A stretch of 64,000 bases of DNA from Hymenopus coronatus (GCA_030762935.1 CM060900.1:438209259-438273258); one strand, 5' to 3'. Shown: positions 35,860-48,135, counted from the first letter of the stretch. The notes: generated from the sequence alone by a model not told the origin. A program made the numbers and translations.

Positions 35860-38800
35860 TGCTTGAAACTTTTACAGTTTATCATTATTCATTAAATTTT
35901 AAAAACTTTCTAAGGAAATAATTTTATATGTGTTTCAATCCCTCCAAAATATTTAACTAATATGTGTTAGCACGTTTGGCTTTGTGTTACAATATTTTCA
36001 GTAAATAATTGTTAGTGGAGACATAATTTCCATTTTTAGAAGAAAATTCATTTTGTTGGCTACATTTTAGTGACAAATGAATAAATTAATTTTCATATCG
36101 CCAAGATATAATATGAACATGTTTAAAATCATATTTGGAGTCAAGTGTGCCCAGAATTTTTCAAATGAAAGCACAAAAGTTAGCTTTCATAATACACTTA
36201 CTCTTTACATAACCAGAGATCCTCTACGAAATGATGGTGGTATTAGAAGCAAGACTCTGCAGTTATTCACGGAACAGATTTTGGAAAACAATGATTGCGT
36301 ACTTTTCAAGGGGGTTCGTAATAAGTCTTTTAGACTGACGTGGGGAAGGTCGATAGAACTCACAAAAAACTGCATCTAACATTTCCGAATAGCATATTAT
36401 TAATTCAGAGATTTTTAAAATAAGTGTTTAAAATTCAAAATACAGGATTTTCAATGTTCTCTTCTCTTAAGTTCAGAATTATCAAAACGGTGAACGGATG
36501 AGCCGTTCGAATTTAGGAGCCAATAAAGAGCACGAATCTTCTAGTATGGAACTACAGCGAAGAACTACTATTAAGAATAAACTATGACACCGTTTCATTG
36601 AGCTACATTTCAAACACCTCTCGAAAACAAAAGCGGTTTAGCGTTTCGAGAATTCTTCACGAGATGTCAGGCCTCTGTGTGCAGAGAGAGCTCCCTTTAA
36701 ACATCGATTACGAAGAAAGTTAGGCTTTTACCCCGAACTAAAATTAGTAGCGTACGGTGCTTGGAAACTAGGGCGTATAATCGACTGTACGTATCCGGTG
36801 CTCAAAAGCTGCCAGCCATTCTGTATAAAGAACTGGCGTGCATCCTGCCATAAGCGCTTCACAGTTTTTGGGTTCTGGGATGTATCTGAGTCTCTCTTCT
36901 TTTCCTTTTTTTTTTTTTTTTTGGGTGGGGGGGAGGTTATAGTGCTCTGAGGAATGTTAAAACCACACGAAGGTATTGATGTCTTTCCAAGTTCATTAAC
37001 CTTCTATTCCAGGAGAACTCATAAGGAAGTCGGAACCCGATTATTTGCATTCGTTGAAGACAATAATTAAAGACCACGAAACATTAATGAATCAAGTTGT
37101 AAGCTAACGGAAAATAGTTTTTACAAGTTAACTATGATGCCATTGTACTGCTACCTATAAATTACTGTCGAAAATGTTCCGGCTGACCTCTGTCAAATAC
37201 AGCGGCTGCTGTTGATAGGTTTCACGTGTAATTTACATGTATTATGATTAATATTTTATTTATTAGAATTAAACTTCAACTTTCCCAATATAGGGATTGG
37301 TAAAAAGGGTAAAGCTTGCCAATAAAATTTGTCGCAGTAATTTTGTTGTTGGTGCGTCACGTTAGGGTGCTAATATGTCGTATTAATTGTTGTAGTGGGA
37401 ACCACGTTAGGGTGCAAAATGTCGTATTATTGTTGCTGCCACGTTGTTGTGACAATATGATGCTATCAGGTGAGTCTACTTGGAGCTGGTCGAGGGTTAA
37501 TGCTCGTGAAATTCTCTACATTAAGAGTGTACATACCTTGCAGATTCCCTTTGTTGCACTGGCTAAGGTCGTTCTAGTAGACCAGGAGTTGTCTCTTGCT
37601 CAGGGGGGAAAGAATGACAAAGGTGCTAATTCCACTTTTACGGAGTTGTTATATCTTCACACTCGTCACCGTAATCTTGAGTTTCTCGGTCCGCATAACA
37701 TTTTCGGCAATAATTACTCGTCTGATTAACTTATAAAACAGCGATTTCCTACAATGTACGCCGCGCGATTTCTTAGTCATCTTTCTTATACGTGTTTTCC
37801 TACATTGTGTGTCTTACTTTATGAGCCCGATTTCTTGTAAGCATATCATTTATATGCTAAAAGGTCCGAGTATTGCCCTCCTTTTTGATTGGCTGGAAAA
37901 GGGCGCGTAAAGTGGCGTTGTCACGTGACTATCGGGGATTTTTTTTATTATTATTATTTTACACCCACGTGGCCTTGTTCTACAATGAAAAATTCCCTCT
38001 TTCAAGTTTTAAAGAGAAAATACCTTTCTTCCTCTTAAGGGCTGTTACTTGCGTCCCAAATGCACTAAAATTCGTGTTATTCTTAACAAAGCGCGTAGCC
38101 TTGAAGAATACAAAGGGAGTTTCTACACGCCACGGTACTGCGTTCTACTGAGCATATATTTCTTATGTTAAATATTACAAACTAATGATTAAACTAATAA
38201 TATATGCGTCGTGCTAGAATACTGTCGCAAATTTTAAAAAATCATTACCAACTAATTACGAAGGAAAACATGAAAAGGAGTATGACTATCCAGGAAAAGT
38301 AGAATAATATACTTTTATTTATGAATTATGATTATATAAATGATTTTTCAAAATAGAAATTAAACCTTTTATTGCGGTAATGGCTATTTATTTTTTAAAA
38401 TATTTGCATAATTTAAAATAAGGTCAAACTTAACGAAAAAGGAAGGTATTGTATCTCTTCCACAGGTGATCAAACTAATCACTGCGATCCCTTGAAGATG
38501 ATATTTTTCTTTGCAGTGCTGATTGGAGCACTAAAGTATTACTTTTCTCCCGAATTTGTTACCTGGAAGTGAAATTTGTGGATGAAAAAGAGAAAACCAT
38601 GTAAATAAAATGTAGGAAGCATTTTGGAAAATAATTGTTGGAGTTTCACAAGGCACTTAAAATTACGGGAGTGCTGCGGGAGGTTTGGTTATTATGAAGA
38701 CACAGTACAATGTAAAGTAAACGTAGTGAAGTATTGTCTATGCTAATGCAGGGAGATAATTCCACACAGACTCCAAATGATATAACTTCCAGCGAGGAAA

Positions 38801-39588
38801 TCTGTCTCCTAAGTTCTGGGAGTTGAATTGGAATTAGATTTGACCGGAATAGGCATGAGGGTGGTATGCCACTGAAATAAAGTATATGACAAAAACACAC
38901 GGAAATGTGTCAAAAGAAGACTAACACACATCAGCGGACAGGAAATTGAATCAGACTGTAAAGTTTAACCCAAGTTAAACTCTAAAACATGAAATAAAAT
39001 TTAATTGGGATAACTAGGTACACCCACTTAGAAAGAAAGGAAAGATGGTTTAAGACAGTAGGAAAATTGCTGAAAATTCTGGAAGGAGAATCTGGCCATT
39101 CTATGGTGTGAATGAATACTGGATGGAATGTGTGTGAACATTGTGGGAGAACCAAAGGAAGATTAAACTCAAAGAAAAAATCTTAAGTCCTGCTAGAAAG
39201 AGATTGCCATGTTAGGATCTGCTGGTTGACCAGAGGGACTAATAAACCATGGGTAATTTCCTGGGTAATGTGCGCGAAGCCAGTTCAAATTTATTTCAGT
39301 TAATCAGAGGGAATAAATCTCTAATGTTTTCTTTCTTTTTCTTCAGTTTTACCTTTTTTGCCACCTTTAGCTTGTATCTGAAATATACATATATGATCAA
39401 CAACCCATGTAGTAAATATAAGTGTAACAAATGTATTCCTTTGATACCAGTAAACATACCCTATCTCTCTATCTACGTTTCTCCAGGTTGACATTATAGA
39501 GTTGGCACTACAAGAGTCCTTTCGAAATGTTGGATCTATTGTGAAGCTAGTTCTGGAATTGTGATCGATGTTCTGTCAGCGTATTCTT
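35860..39588. other. no gene recognised (3.7 kb)
   Basis: The largest stretch without a feature I can name. A T18-like run at 36,908-36,922 and a G-run follow it. The frames at 36,077-36,379 (100 codons), 37,316-37,729 (138 codons, no ATG near its start) and 37,873-38,151 have no recognisable domain. Within 37,355-37,440 the block CACGTTAGGGTGC plus ATGTCGTATTA occurs twice. Confidence 0.45.
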
Positions 39589-39589
39589 C

Positions 39590-39797
39590 CACACAAGCCT
39601 TATATGTGCTGTCTGTTGGATGAGTCTAAAAATTCATAGCCATAGCCAGGATTTGAATTGCGGATCTTCAGTTTTCCGAGCTGCTTCTGTATCATTGAGT
39701 TACTATGGCAATATGCCGACACAACATTAAATTCTCCAATTGATTCGTTATTTTACCGAAAAACCATAAGACTTGCTCAAATTCTTTTTGAGATAGC
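39590..39797 (-). mobile_element. SINE3 copy (left arm of inverted pair)
   Basis: Minus strand: TCAAAAAGAATTTGAGC, CTTATGGTTTTTCGG, GTGTCGGCATATTGCC, then an A-box-like ATAGTAACTCAATGATAC, a B box (GCAATTCAAATCCTGGC near 39,645-39,662), CTATGAATTTTTAGACTC and GGCTTGTGTGGAAG. The block order equals that of the 54.9 kb copy, including the 5' extension upstream of the A box. Confidence 0.65.
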
Positions 39798-39806
39798 ATA
39801 CCCGAA

Positions 39807-40040
39807 CAGGGGCCGCGCCGTGGCCGAGTGGTTAGACCACTCGACTCTCACCTAGACGGCCGGGGTTCGATCCCAAGCGACCGCATGTGAGATTTGTGGT
39901 GGACAAAACGGCGCTGGGGCGGGTTTTCTCCGGGTACTCCGGTTTCCCCGGTGCTCCATCATCATTCATGTATCATCAGTGTCACCGCCTGCGGTGCCAT
40001 TAGTAGTTAAAGCGGGCGTTAAACACTACCAAAAAAAAAA
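39807..40040 (+). mobile_element. SINE1, young copy with target-site duplication
   Basis: A box GTGGCCGAGTGG and B box GGTTCGATCCC are intact, and the body ends GTTAAACACTACC plus A11. It is nearly identical to the 14.1 kb copy except for one A/G change and a deletion of about 20 bases in the GATTTCCCCCGCC region. It is flanked by the 9-bp duplication ATACCCGAA at 39,798-39,806 and 40,041-40,049 (with AG shared one base further on). It is inserted between the two arms of the SINE3 pair. Confidence 0.93.
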
Positions 40041-40264
40041 ATACCCGAATAGTGTTGTAATGTCCATTCTTACTTCATCCAGCACCATAGGCAGTGGAGC
40101 TGATGATACATGGAATGAAATTACATTGGGGTATGAAAATGTCCCAAACCTTTTTATGTTAACTTTTTGGTACTTGTTAGCTATGAGTGCAGATTGCAAA
40201 TGGGGCATCGTTTGAGGGATTGGCCTATAAACCCTGGGACTTAAAGCACTTATAAGATTATAAG

Positions 40265-40450
40265 CCGCCATCGAGTATCTTATTTTAAAATAAATTTCAG
40301 AACGCCTTGTAGTTCATGGGGAGACTGCGAGTCAGTTGGGAAAATTAATGTGCAGCTGGTCTATTACCATGTTAGCTCATTGGTAGAGAAGCAGCAGGGA
40401 AAGCTGAAGATCCGCAGTTAAAATACCGATTGGTATTGCATTTTTAAATT
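40265..40450 (+). mobile_element. SINE3 copy (right arm of inverted pair)
   Basis: Plus strand: ATCTTATTTTAAAATAAATT, CCTTGTAGTTCATGGGGAGA, TGCGAGTCAGTTGGGAAAAT, TTAGCTCATTGGTAGAGAAG (A-box region), CTGAAGATCCGCAGTTAAAA (a degraded B box) and TTGGTATTGCATTTTTAAA. It corresponds block by block to the SINE3 at 39.6 kb in opposite orientation. Confidence 0.55.
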
Positions 40451-40454
40451 TGAT

Positions 40455-41155
40455 TCTACTTTTGCAATATATATAATGGTGGTGGTGAAAGTGGAGGAGT
40501 AGGAGAGGCACACCCAATACCCTTAGGCTAGTTTGTTGTTAATAACCACAACTGAAACCAAGCTATGCTAAGCAAGATAATGCTGAAGTGGTGTAGTGGT
40601 GTGCCGTCACTTCCGCAATATCGGAATCAACAGACGTCAAATAGATCCACTCTTGAACTCAACACACTGAAGTATTTTACCACTGGAGGGTTCCCAAAGC
40701 CCCTGTCTCTTCGCATGTCAATCAGAAGCTGTGACCATCATGATATGCTAGCGGACTACGGATCGATTGTGGTTACACCCTCGGAAGCAGGAATGGAACG
40801 AAGAATCCGGAGGAAGTCCCAGGCTCGTAGGCAGACCGGGCAAAGGAGACGCGCAGAAGTCTCTGGCATTTCCAATTCGAACATCCGCATAGCTTTAGAG
40901 AGCAATCCCAAGAGAACGATGCAGCGATACTTGCAGAGTGAACTACTCACTCTGGTCTCATGGGGGAGAAATATTTCCAAAGCGCAAGTAACTGTGCCAT
41001 CAGCCTGGCAGCGCCAAAACTGCAGGACCTGAAAGCGCGCTTGAAATATGAAATGGAAATGAAAGCGGGGTAAAGGTATTTTTAGTTTTATATGTTTTAT
41101 ATTTACACTTTTATTTACTACTAATATTATTTATACTTATTTCTAATTTATTTCC
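40455..41155. other. no gene recognised
   Basis: A 155-codon frame starting at ATG (40,565-41,032, plus) is arginine-rich near its middle (MERRIRRKSQARRQTGQRRR), with no domain that I recognise. The minus strand is open over part of the same region. Chance is the simplest reading. Confidence 0.35.
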
Positions 41156-41157
41156 TG

Positions 41158-41258
41158 TATTATCATTATTATCATAATTATTGTTGTTATTATCATTATT
41201 ATCATTGTTATTATTATCATTATTGTTGTTATCATTGTTGTTGTCATTATTGTTGTTA

Positions 41259-41299
<41 letters not shown>

Positions 41300-41353
41300 G
41301 CTGTTGTCATTATCATTATTATTCTCGTTATCATTATTATTATTATTATTATT
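41158..41353. repeat. imperfect ATT/GTT/ATC trinucleotide microsatellite
   Basis: About 196 bases of ATT units with interspersed GTT and ATC. Translated frames (poly-Leu on plus, poly-Ile/Asn on minus) are repeat artefacts. It lies on the 3' side of the minus-strand SINE2 copy that follows. Confidence 0.95.
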
Positions 41354-41389
41354 AGCAGGGTCTGAAAACACACCTGAAACGTAAAATGG

Positions 41390-41560
41390 AAATGGAATAA
41401 GAGAAGGAAGAATTGTGATAGAGAACACTAAGAGGACATTCGGCTTAGCGACCAAGGGAAAAATCACGAAAAACCCCGGGTAGTTGCCGGGAATCGAATA
41501 CGACACCTTCCGAATGCGAGCCTCAGACGTTACCGCAGAGGTATCTTGCACAGTGATGAT
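41390..41560 (-). mobile_element. SINE2-type element
   Basis: Minus strand: TGAGGCTCGCATTCGGAAGG, B box GTATTCGATTCCCGG (41,491-41,505), core GGGGTTTTTCGTGATTTTTC, then GTGTTCTCTATCACAATTCT. The trinucleotide array at 41,158-41,353 lies 3' of the element and may have grown from its tail. Confidence 0.65.
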
Positions 41561-41564
41561 CAAA

Positions 41565-42938
41565 GTAGTCATGTTAAATTTGTGCTATATGGAATCATCA
41601 TCATGACCATATTTCAGGTCGTAATTTTGACGTGTCCTTTTTCGGTGTATTTCTTTTATGGGGGTTTGTAAAATGTTGACACCTAATATCAGCTCTGTAA
41701 ACAAAGCAAAAGCAAAAACAATAAATAAATAAATTATATCCCTACCTTTTTGCGTCTACATTGAAAACATTTTAAACCCGTAAATCTTCCAATGTATTTC
41801 TGGTAGGATAGGTGTACAACAAAGAAACACCTCGCACACTACGACTTATGGGAGATTTATTTCGGATACCATTCCGAAAGAGGAAATAATGAAGCGAAGA
41901 AACTACAGGAGGCAACAGGCTGCAACCAAGCAAGTCACAGAGACCCGCGGAAGTCCCTAACATTTCCTGGCTCGAAGATATGACCACTACAAGAGCTGCC
42001 TAGAGAGGGCGATGAACGACCCGTACAGCCAGGTAGCCATCTGATGTCTTCGGGGATTATTCTTTTCCTTGGAGTAAGCATCCGCTTCACCTGTCCGGAA
42101 CTGCCTCATGCCACGAAACTTAGAAGCAAATCTGAAAGATGAGAAGGAAACTGAGTGAAGGGGAAATAATAAAAGATAAACATCCCACCGCCTTCCTACC
42201 ACGAGAAACCGAAGATTATCGTAGATGGTCGACGGGTCCGATATTTCACGAATGCGAAAATAATTTTAGTTATTAATAGACGTTCTTTAACTGCTATTGA
42301 TATCAGAGTTCCATTCTATATTGCGCGAGAAACAGGGTTTTCATTTTGTTCACAGGCCTTTATCAGGCCTGCTGTAAATCTACTACACGGCACCGTCAGC
42401 TTACTTTCCTCCCGAAGAAAGTCAGTTAAGGGTTTTTACGCCCAAAAGCCTCCCATATTACTGCGGGGCCAAATCCTTCTATATTTGTTTGTAGGTACAT
42501 TGCTAACATACCAACATACACACATACGAACTTTCCTGTTTATTTCATTAATGTACTTTTCTTGAACTTTGTTCTATCCAGGTGCCCTAACGACTGTGTA
42601 CGACTGTTACTAACCTTTCATTTATGTAATGGTCGCTTTTGGATTCCTCTCTTGTGCATATTTACACAACTATAGCGGTGATCAGCTTGCATACCACTAA
42701 ACGTATACCTACCTGATCTCTCGAGCCTTGAAATCTCTGCCTATCCGATGTTAGCAAACAGTTTGTTTGTACACCATTGACCTCATTAATGCTTGTCTAA
42801 ACTTCCAGATTTGTTAAATGAGATTTGATATTCTGCAATTTATAACTGCGGAACAGTTCACAGATTTGCCTCAGTAGTTCTAGACCTCTATTTATTATTC
42901 AATTATTCTTTATTATACAAAAAGCAGCGCAATTGTTG
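41565..42938. other. no gene recognised
   Basis: No repeat copy or domain was found; frames at 41,772-42,202 (minus) are unassigned. Confidence 0.5.
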
Positions 42939-42940
42939 TT

Positions 42941-43329
42941 TACTTTCTCTAGCACTTGTACAATGTACATAGTGGATAGAGAAAGTATTGTGTTCAACCC
43001 AAAAATTCGATTCTCAAGATAGACAAAAACCTACTACACAGAAAGCACAGATCTCATTAAAACACGCAATTTATATCATATACAGTTTTTGTAGAGTTAG
43101 CCATTTCAGAGATATTCTCCGTTATTGTTATTAATTTCAAGATACTTCAAACCTTTCCCTAACGGTAAGTTCTCGTCCGTTATAAATTTCTTTTCTTTTT
43201 CTCACGGCCATGACAATCGCATAGCGACACCTTGTACAAGATTCTATGTAGAAAAAAGAATAATGTTTTGTGAGAATAGTTTGTTGCAGAACAGATAGAG
43301 AAGGTCATGTGAATGGAACACATCATATT
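42941..43329 (+). repeat. Rep1 copy F, internally deleted
   Basis: Has the family 5' edge TACTTTCTCTAGCACTTGTA and the 3' edge AGATAGAGAAGGTCATGTGA followed by ATGGAACACATCATATT. The middle ~480 bases are deleted: the join falls between CCCAAAAATTCGATTCTCAA and GATAGACAAAAACCTACTAC. It is followed directly by copy G in the same orientation. Confidence 0.8.
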
Positions 43330-44184
43330 ACTTTCTCTACACGTACTATGTACATAGTGTATAGAAAAGGTATTGCATTTCAACAAAAATTTCGATACCG
43401 AGATTTCGCCGGAAATGTTTTAGGGTCCCCTGTATCCATAAAAAGCATTTCTGGATAAAGGTTCGTGTGTGTCCGTGTGCCCTGTGTCTGTGAAAACGAT
43501 AGCTCAGAAACAAAAAGTCGGTAAAATACTACACTTGGTATTTAAGTGTAGTACCTTCCAGGGATGCGACACGAAGTTTTTGAGAAAAATCCCCCCATTC
43601 TAATCTAATCTTTACATAGAAAAAAATTCGAAAATTTTGATTTTCTCAAAAATGTCTCTAACGATTTTAATTAAAATAGTGTATATTAAAGATATTTATA
43701 TGACAAATAAGATGTATATCTTGAATTTTCTGAATAACCTCTAAAGACCTATTTATTCTGAATGAATATTGGTAAATATTGCGTAACTGGTAAACCGTAA
43801 GAGATAGACAGAGACTTGCTACACAAAAATATGTAGATCACGTTAAAACACACAATTTATGTCATATACTTTTTTCGTGGACTTAACCATTTCTGAGATA
43901 CTACTTGTTATTTCAAATTTAAAATGCTTATACTTTTCTCACAGGAAAAGTTGCAAACTCCTGGCTCTGCATAGAAACGGATTTCAACCACATGTCAACC
44001 AGCTTTTAAGAGATTTGATATTCGTTTTAGCCTAGTGTATTCACTTGTTTGCCTCTGCTTATAAGGAAGCAAGTTATTAAGAACATTTCTGCTAATGTTT
44101 ATCTCGATTATCATAAAGTAGATAGAAGAATATGCTTTTTAACAATCATTTGTTACAGAGATATAGAGAAAGTCATGTGAACAT
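43330..44184 (+). repeat. Rep1 copy G, near full length
   Basis: Begins ACTTTCTCTACACG with the 14-bp perfect palindrome ACTATGTACATAGT (43,345-43,358) and ends TAGAGAAAGTCATGTGAACA. Best-preserved copy for the 5' half: TTCGATACCGAGATTTCGCC, TTAGGGTCCCCTGTATCC and TACTACACTTGGTATTTAAG. Confidence 0.85.
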
Positions 44185-44359
44185 CTTATTTTTTTCCTTG
44201 AAAAGGGGTTATGCCCCAATTTGTACCCAGTATAACAATATTCCACACCATGCGGGAATGTTAGAGTGTAGTTCAGTTCTGACCTCCCTAAATAGGAGGA
44301 GAGCAGTTCCGACTGCTCCAAAAAGGTTTCTTTGGTTCCCGATTTTCTAAATCACTTCT

Positions 44360-44855
44360 TAATCGAGTGCGATGGCCAGGCGGTTTTCTCTGTGAGTCTC
44401 CTTCTGTAGGTCACGGGGTCAATCACAGGTCACCGCTCACTATGACTTCGATTTCATCGTGGTTTTCCATTGTCGTCAGGCGAATGCTGGTGTGGTTTTT
44501 CTAATACCACGAATTTTTTCCAGTCGCTCATTACGTCTTTCCATAACAGCTTTCGGGATACAAGGCTAGGCCGGGTAGTTTGATGGGAGCTGATATGTTA
44601 GGTAATTTTCCTCCTTCACTGGTACGGAACCAGCGCAATTCAGACCTGTTCGTCAGGAAGAGTGCGAGGGGGTGCCTACAACAGTGTCATTATCTGTGAA
44701 CTTTAGGAACCCGGCACTTGCTGCTGCTTGATCCGGGCAGCAACCATTTCGATCTTTCATCTCATCCCTTCCTCCCAGAGGTTGCTTATGACATAATATG
44801 CCTTTGGTCGTAGTGCTTAAATCCTCCTTTATCCTTGCTGCGATAAAAGTCACTT
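44360..44855 (+). mobile_element. SINE2-related long copy
   Basis: Core: TTTCATCGTGGTTTTCCATT and CGTCAGGCGAATGCTGG. The distal part (GAGGTTGCTTATGACATAAT; TAGTGCTTAAATCCTCC) matches, in opposite orientation, the sequence at 50.87-51.17 kb. Head GATGGCCAGGCGGTTTTCTC with a poor B box (GGGTCAATCACAGG). Confidence 0.55.
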
Positions 44856-44859
44856 CTAA

Positions 44860-45980
44860 ACGTCAAAAACCAGAACATTGACCTTAAATGTAACAATACC
44901 AAGGCATCATCAAGTATGGAATCTTAATTCGGGACAATGGTACACAGAGTAATAAATTGTTTCTACTTCAGAAGAAGGAAATCAGAATTTGAACTAAGCC
45001 AGCAATAGATATCTATTGTGGACCAATATTTACTTAAGAAAATAAAACGATCTTATACCCCTGAACATATTTTAATATTTTAAATACCAATAGTTGTTAA
45101 AATAATTATAATACATTTGGTATAACTTGCATTCTTATATTACCAGACGTCAAAATGGTGATTATGGTAATAATAATGACAATAATAATTATGATAACAA
45201 TAACAATAATAGTAATAATAACAATGAAAATAATATAAAACTGTTTTCTCAAGTGGTCTCATTAATACTACTAACTTAATGCTATCTTCTTGCTGTTTAA
45301 CTAAATATATTGAAACCTTTTTCTGAGCACTAATACTACTGTATTGATTAATATAACTGGATAAAAAGCTAATTTGCACAACCGCTATGAAAATAAATGC
45401 TACTGCACATTAGGCTTATTTTCATCATTTTCGTTGTTTTCCACTTTGTTTGTTTAGGGTTTATCCTATGGGTTCTTATGTAGAAGGTTCGGAAATAGCT
45501 GTTATAAATTCCTAGGTCCTTCTGGGTAGAGAGGGTTTTGAAGATAAATCTATATACGTTCAGAATCACGTGTGAATATTGGAGGAACAACAATTTTACC
45601 TCAAGTGTGTAAATCTCCTCTTCCACTTGGTGTAGCATCGATTGCATCTGTGTCTCAGGTTTGCCAGTACCGACATACAATCCTCTTCACAAGATGTCGG
45701 CTGCTTAGATTACATCATTGCGGCACAGTGATCACCTGATATCAAAGGACGTCCCTACTTCAAAATGCACGTCTCCTTCCACTGACTTGCATCTCCAATA
45801 ATCATAGCTGCGTACATGATTTGTAGAATATTCTCATATCATTTTAATGTTTGACGAAGCTAAATCTGAGATAAACCATTGTTGGTTTTGTTAAAAGATG
45901 TCTTCTTTATATGTTACCAGTTCATCACATTCTCATTTTCTCAAAGTTATCTGAAGACTGTAAGAAGACAATTGCTTTTT
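44860..45980. other. no gene; AT-rich with ATA/ACA microsatellite
   Basis: An imperfect AAT/AAC microsatellite covers about 45,166-45,235. No coding or repeat family signal is otherwise supported. Confidence 0.5.
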
Positions 45981-45983
45981 TTC

Positions 45984-46049
45984 GATAAAGGGGACCCTAA
46001 AACATATATTTCCGGTGAAATCTCTGTCAGCCTAGGTATTTTGTGTATG
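45984..46049 (-). repeat. Rep1 5' fragment, inverted
   Basis: The reverse complement reads GAGATTTCACCGGAAATATA and TTTTAGGGTCCCCTTTATCG, the Rep1 block normally found ~60 bases inside the element. It abuts the plus-strand fragment that follows. Confidence 0.65.
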
Positions 46050-46050
46050 T

Positions 46051-46125
46051 TTACTTTCTCTATACATACTATGTACATAGTGTATAGAGAAGGTATTGCA
46101 CTCCACCCAAAAATTTGATACCATC
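46051..46125 (+). repeat. Rep1 5' terminus with long palindrome
   Basis: Begins TTACTTTCTCTATACATACT. The segment 46,054-46,093 is an almost perfect inverted repeat (arms CTTTCTCTATACA and TGTATAGAGAAGG around ACTATGTACATAGT). It then reads GTATTGCACTCCACCCAAAA before the match is lost. Confidence 0.8.
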
Positions 46126-46129
46126 ACAC

Positions 46130-46673
46130 ATTGTGCCAAATACATAGGTATTCACCAATACTTTCAGTTGAAAAGAAAATTAGGTTTTATCCCCTTAATT
46201 TAACAAACTTCTCCATATCCACTTGATAAAGTGTTTCCGACTTGAAACTTAGTGATGCAACTTTTTCATTTGGCGCAGCAGCTGTTCGAAATGATGACGA
46301 ATTCATGACCATCTGAGTCTACCTGTCTAATGGCCTGTGAAGTTCATAGGAGATCGTCTTAGCTATGGGTATAGTACATGCCTACAGATTTACTTCGTGC
46401 ATTTGTATATAATGGGGCATGTCTCTAGACCTAAAGTGTATTTGCTAATAATTAGAAAGAAAAGTAAATATCGAAGACTGAAGAACACACAAAATGACCC
46501 GTCGTTCGTTCTTCATTCGTATACCCTTTTATTTACACCTAAAATTATTGGAGTGACAGAGATTGAACTAACTTTGCACTTCGATGGATAACAGTGAAGA
46601 AAAAAAAAAAGTGCACGCAGGCTGTGGGCTACAATCACTACGCATGCTTACTGCGTTAAAACTTGTAGGTATA

Positions 46674-46722
<49 letters not shown>

Positions 46723-47918
46723 CTTCTGATCCCTTTATATATGTTGTGGACCACTTTTTGTAGCTTAAGCCGTTCATTTAACCTTCATTCATTACAATTT
46801 ATGTTGCAGATCGTATGACAGTGATCATATTGATATAACATGTACTGTAACTGGAGTTATTAAACGCATGTTATTGGAATGGACGTAACTATTGCTGCTA
46901 AGGTCTATTTTCCGATGAAGAACAGGCTAGATTTGCATGGTTACCAAAAGGCCAACAACCACGGTAATTTCGACCTTATTACTTTCAGAGTATGAAGTGT
47001 TACCTACCTCCAAAAATAATAAGGAACAGATGAAGCACCTTGTATAAGACCATATCCTGCATCCGGTATGCATATCATACCAGCAATACTAGAAACGTGT
47101 TTCGTGCAGCGGTGCATTGCTAATAGTTATGTCTGGAATTAAAATGTTCTAGTTATTTGGAAAGTGACTGGAAGAAAGCTTGGCTAATTGTGTGTTACTT
47201 TGTGTTCTTAAATAAAGTCTATTTTTCTTTCTGAAAAAGGTATAGCACTTCGTAAACATCTTATATTGTAATGCTCATGGCCAAAAATAGGTGTATAGTA
47301 GGTATGCAGCTATACATGTAATGTTATACTTTGGCAGCAAAATGATGTGTTCTATTTTAACAAGATGATACTCGGGCACACTAAGCACCAATTGACCAAG
47401 ATTTATAGCAGGAAATTTTCCAATTAAATGAGTAGGATGAAGAACTGAACGGACACCAAGATCACCGGGCATTATCCCAATGGATTTCCTCCTTAGGAAT
47501 GTTTTCAAACATAAGGGTTTTACAAGAGCTTCATGTACTGTCGATTATCTGAAATGAGAGTAGAGTACTATAGTGAAATGAAGAGCGGTAGAAGTAGAGT
47601 AACAGGTATAATAATTAATTTTGGAAAGGTCACTAAGCGAATTAATAATATATTAAGGGAATAAATTGAGATAAAGGAAAATTAGTAGTTTAAATAGTAA
47701 AAATTAAGTGAAAGTTAATGAGGTACTGTTTTAAGAACTATAATGAAAACTATAAATTGATAAATAAGATGAACTGGATACCGGCATATTTATAGTTCAA
47801 GCAGCCAGTGATCAGTAAATGAGCACTAGTTTTAAAACTTTTGTAACAGCTGGTTACCAGTTAGGCGTTTGTTGGCTCCTAGCTAGTGTTGGCGGCGGTG
47901 GCGGTGATAGTAGTCTTT
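46130..47918. other. no gene; (TA)n at 46,675-46,719
   Basis: A perfect 45-base TA microsatellite lies at 46,675-46,719. Frames at 46,337-46,591 and 47,275-47,508 show no domain. Confidence 0.55.
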
Positions 47919-47920
47919 CT

Positions 47921-48134
47921 ATAATGTTTAACGTCCGCTTTTACTACACATGGCACCGCAGGCGATGACACTAACGATACATGGAATGCAGATGGAGTAC
48001 CAGTGAAATGTGATGGCGAGGTAAGCCGGAGAACCCGGAGAAAACCCGCCTCTGTACTGCTTTGTCCACCACAACTCCCGCTTGCGGTCGTCTGGGTGAG
48101 AGGCGAGAGGCTTTCACTCGGCTACGACGCGGCC
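47921..48134 (-). mobile_element. SINE1 copy, diverged
   Basis: Reverse SINE1 body: TATAATGTTTAACGTCCGCT, CACCGCAGGCGATGACACTA, GGAGAACCCGGAGAAAACCC and TTGTCCACCACAACTCCCGC. The tRNA head is partly lost: the B-box region reads only GGTCGTCTGGGTGAGAG in this orientation. The tail is eroded, with no poly(A). Confidence 0.8.
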
Positions 48135-48135
48135 T

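Noticed and set aside
37316..37729. 138-codon frame as a gene
   Set aside because: It has no ATG near its start, no recognisable domain, and contains a short direct repeat; chance is more likely.
40565..41032. 155-codon frame with an Arg-rich middle
   Set aside because: No domain, opposite strand also open, and no supporting repeat or conservation evidence within the window.
41111..41572. 153-codon Asn-rich frame on the minus strand
   Set aside because: It is driven by the ATT/GTT microsatellite and the SINE2 copy beside it.
46675..46719. (TA)n runs as regulatory TATA elements
   Set aside because: Simple microsatellites with no gene downstream.
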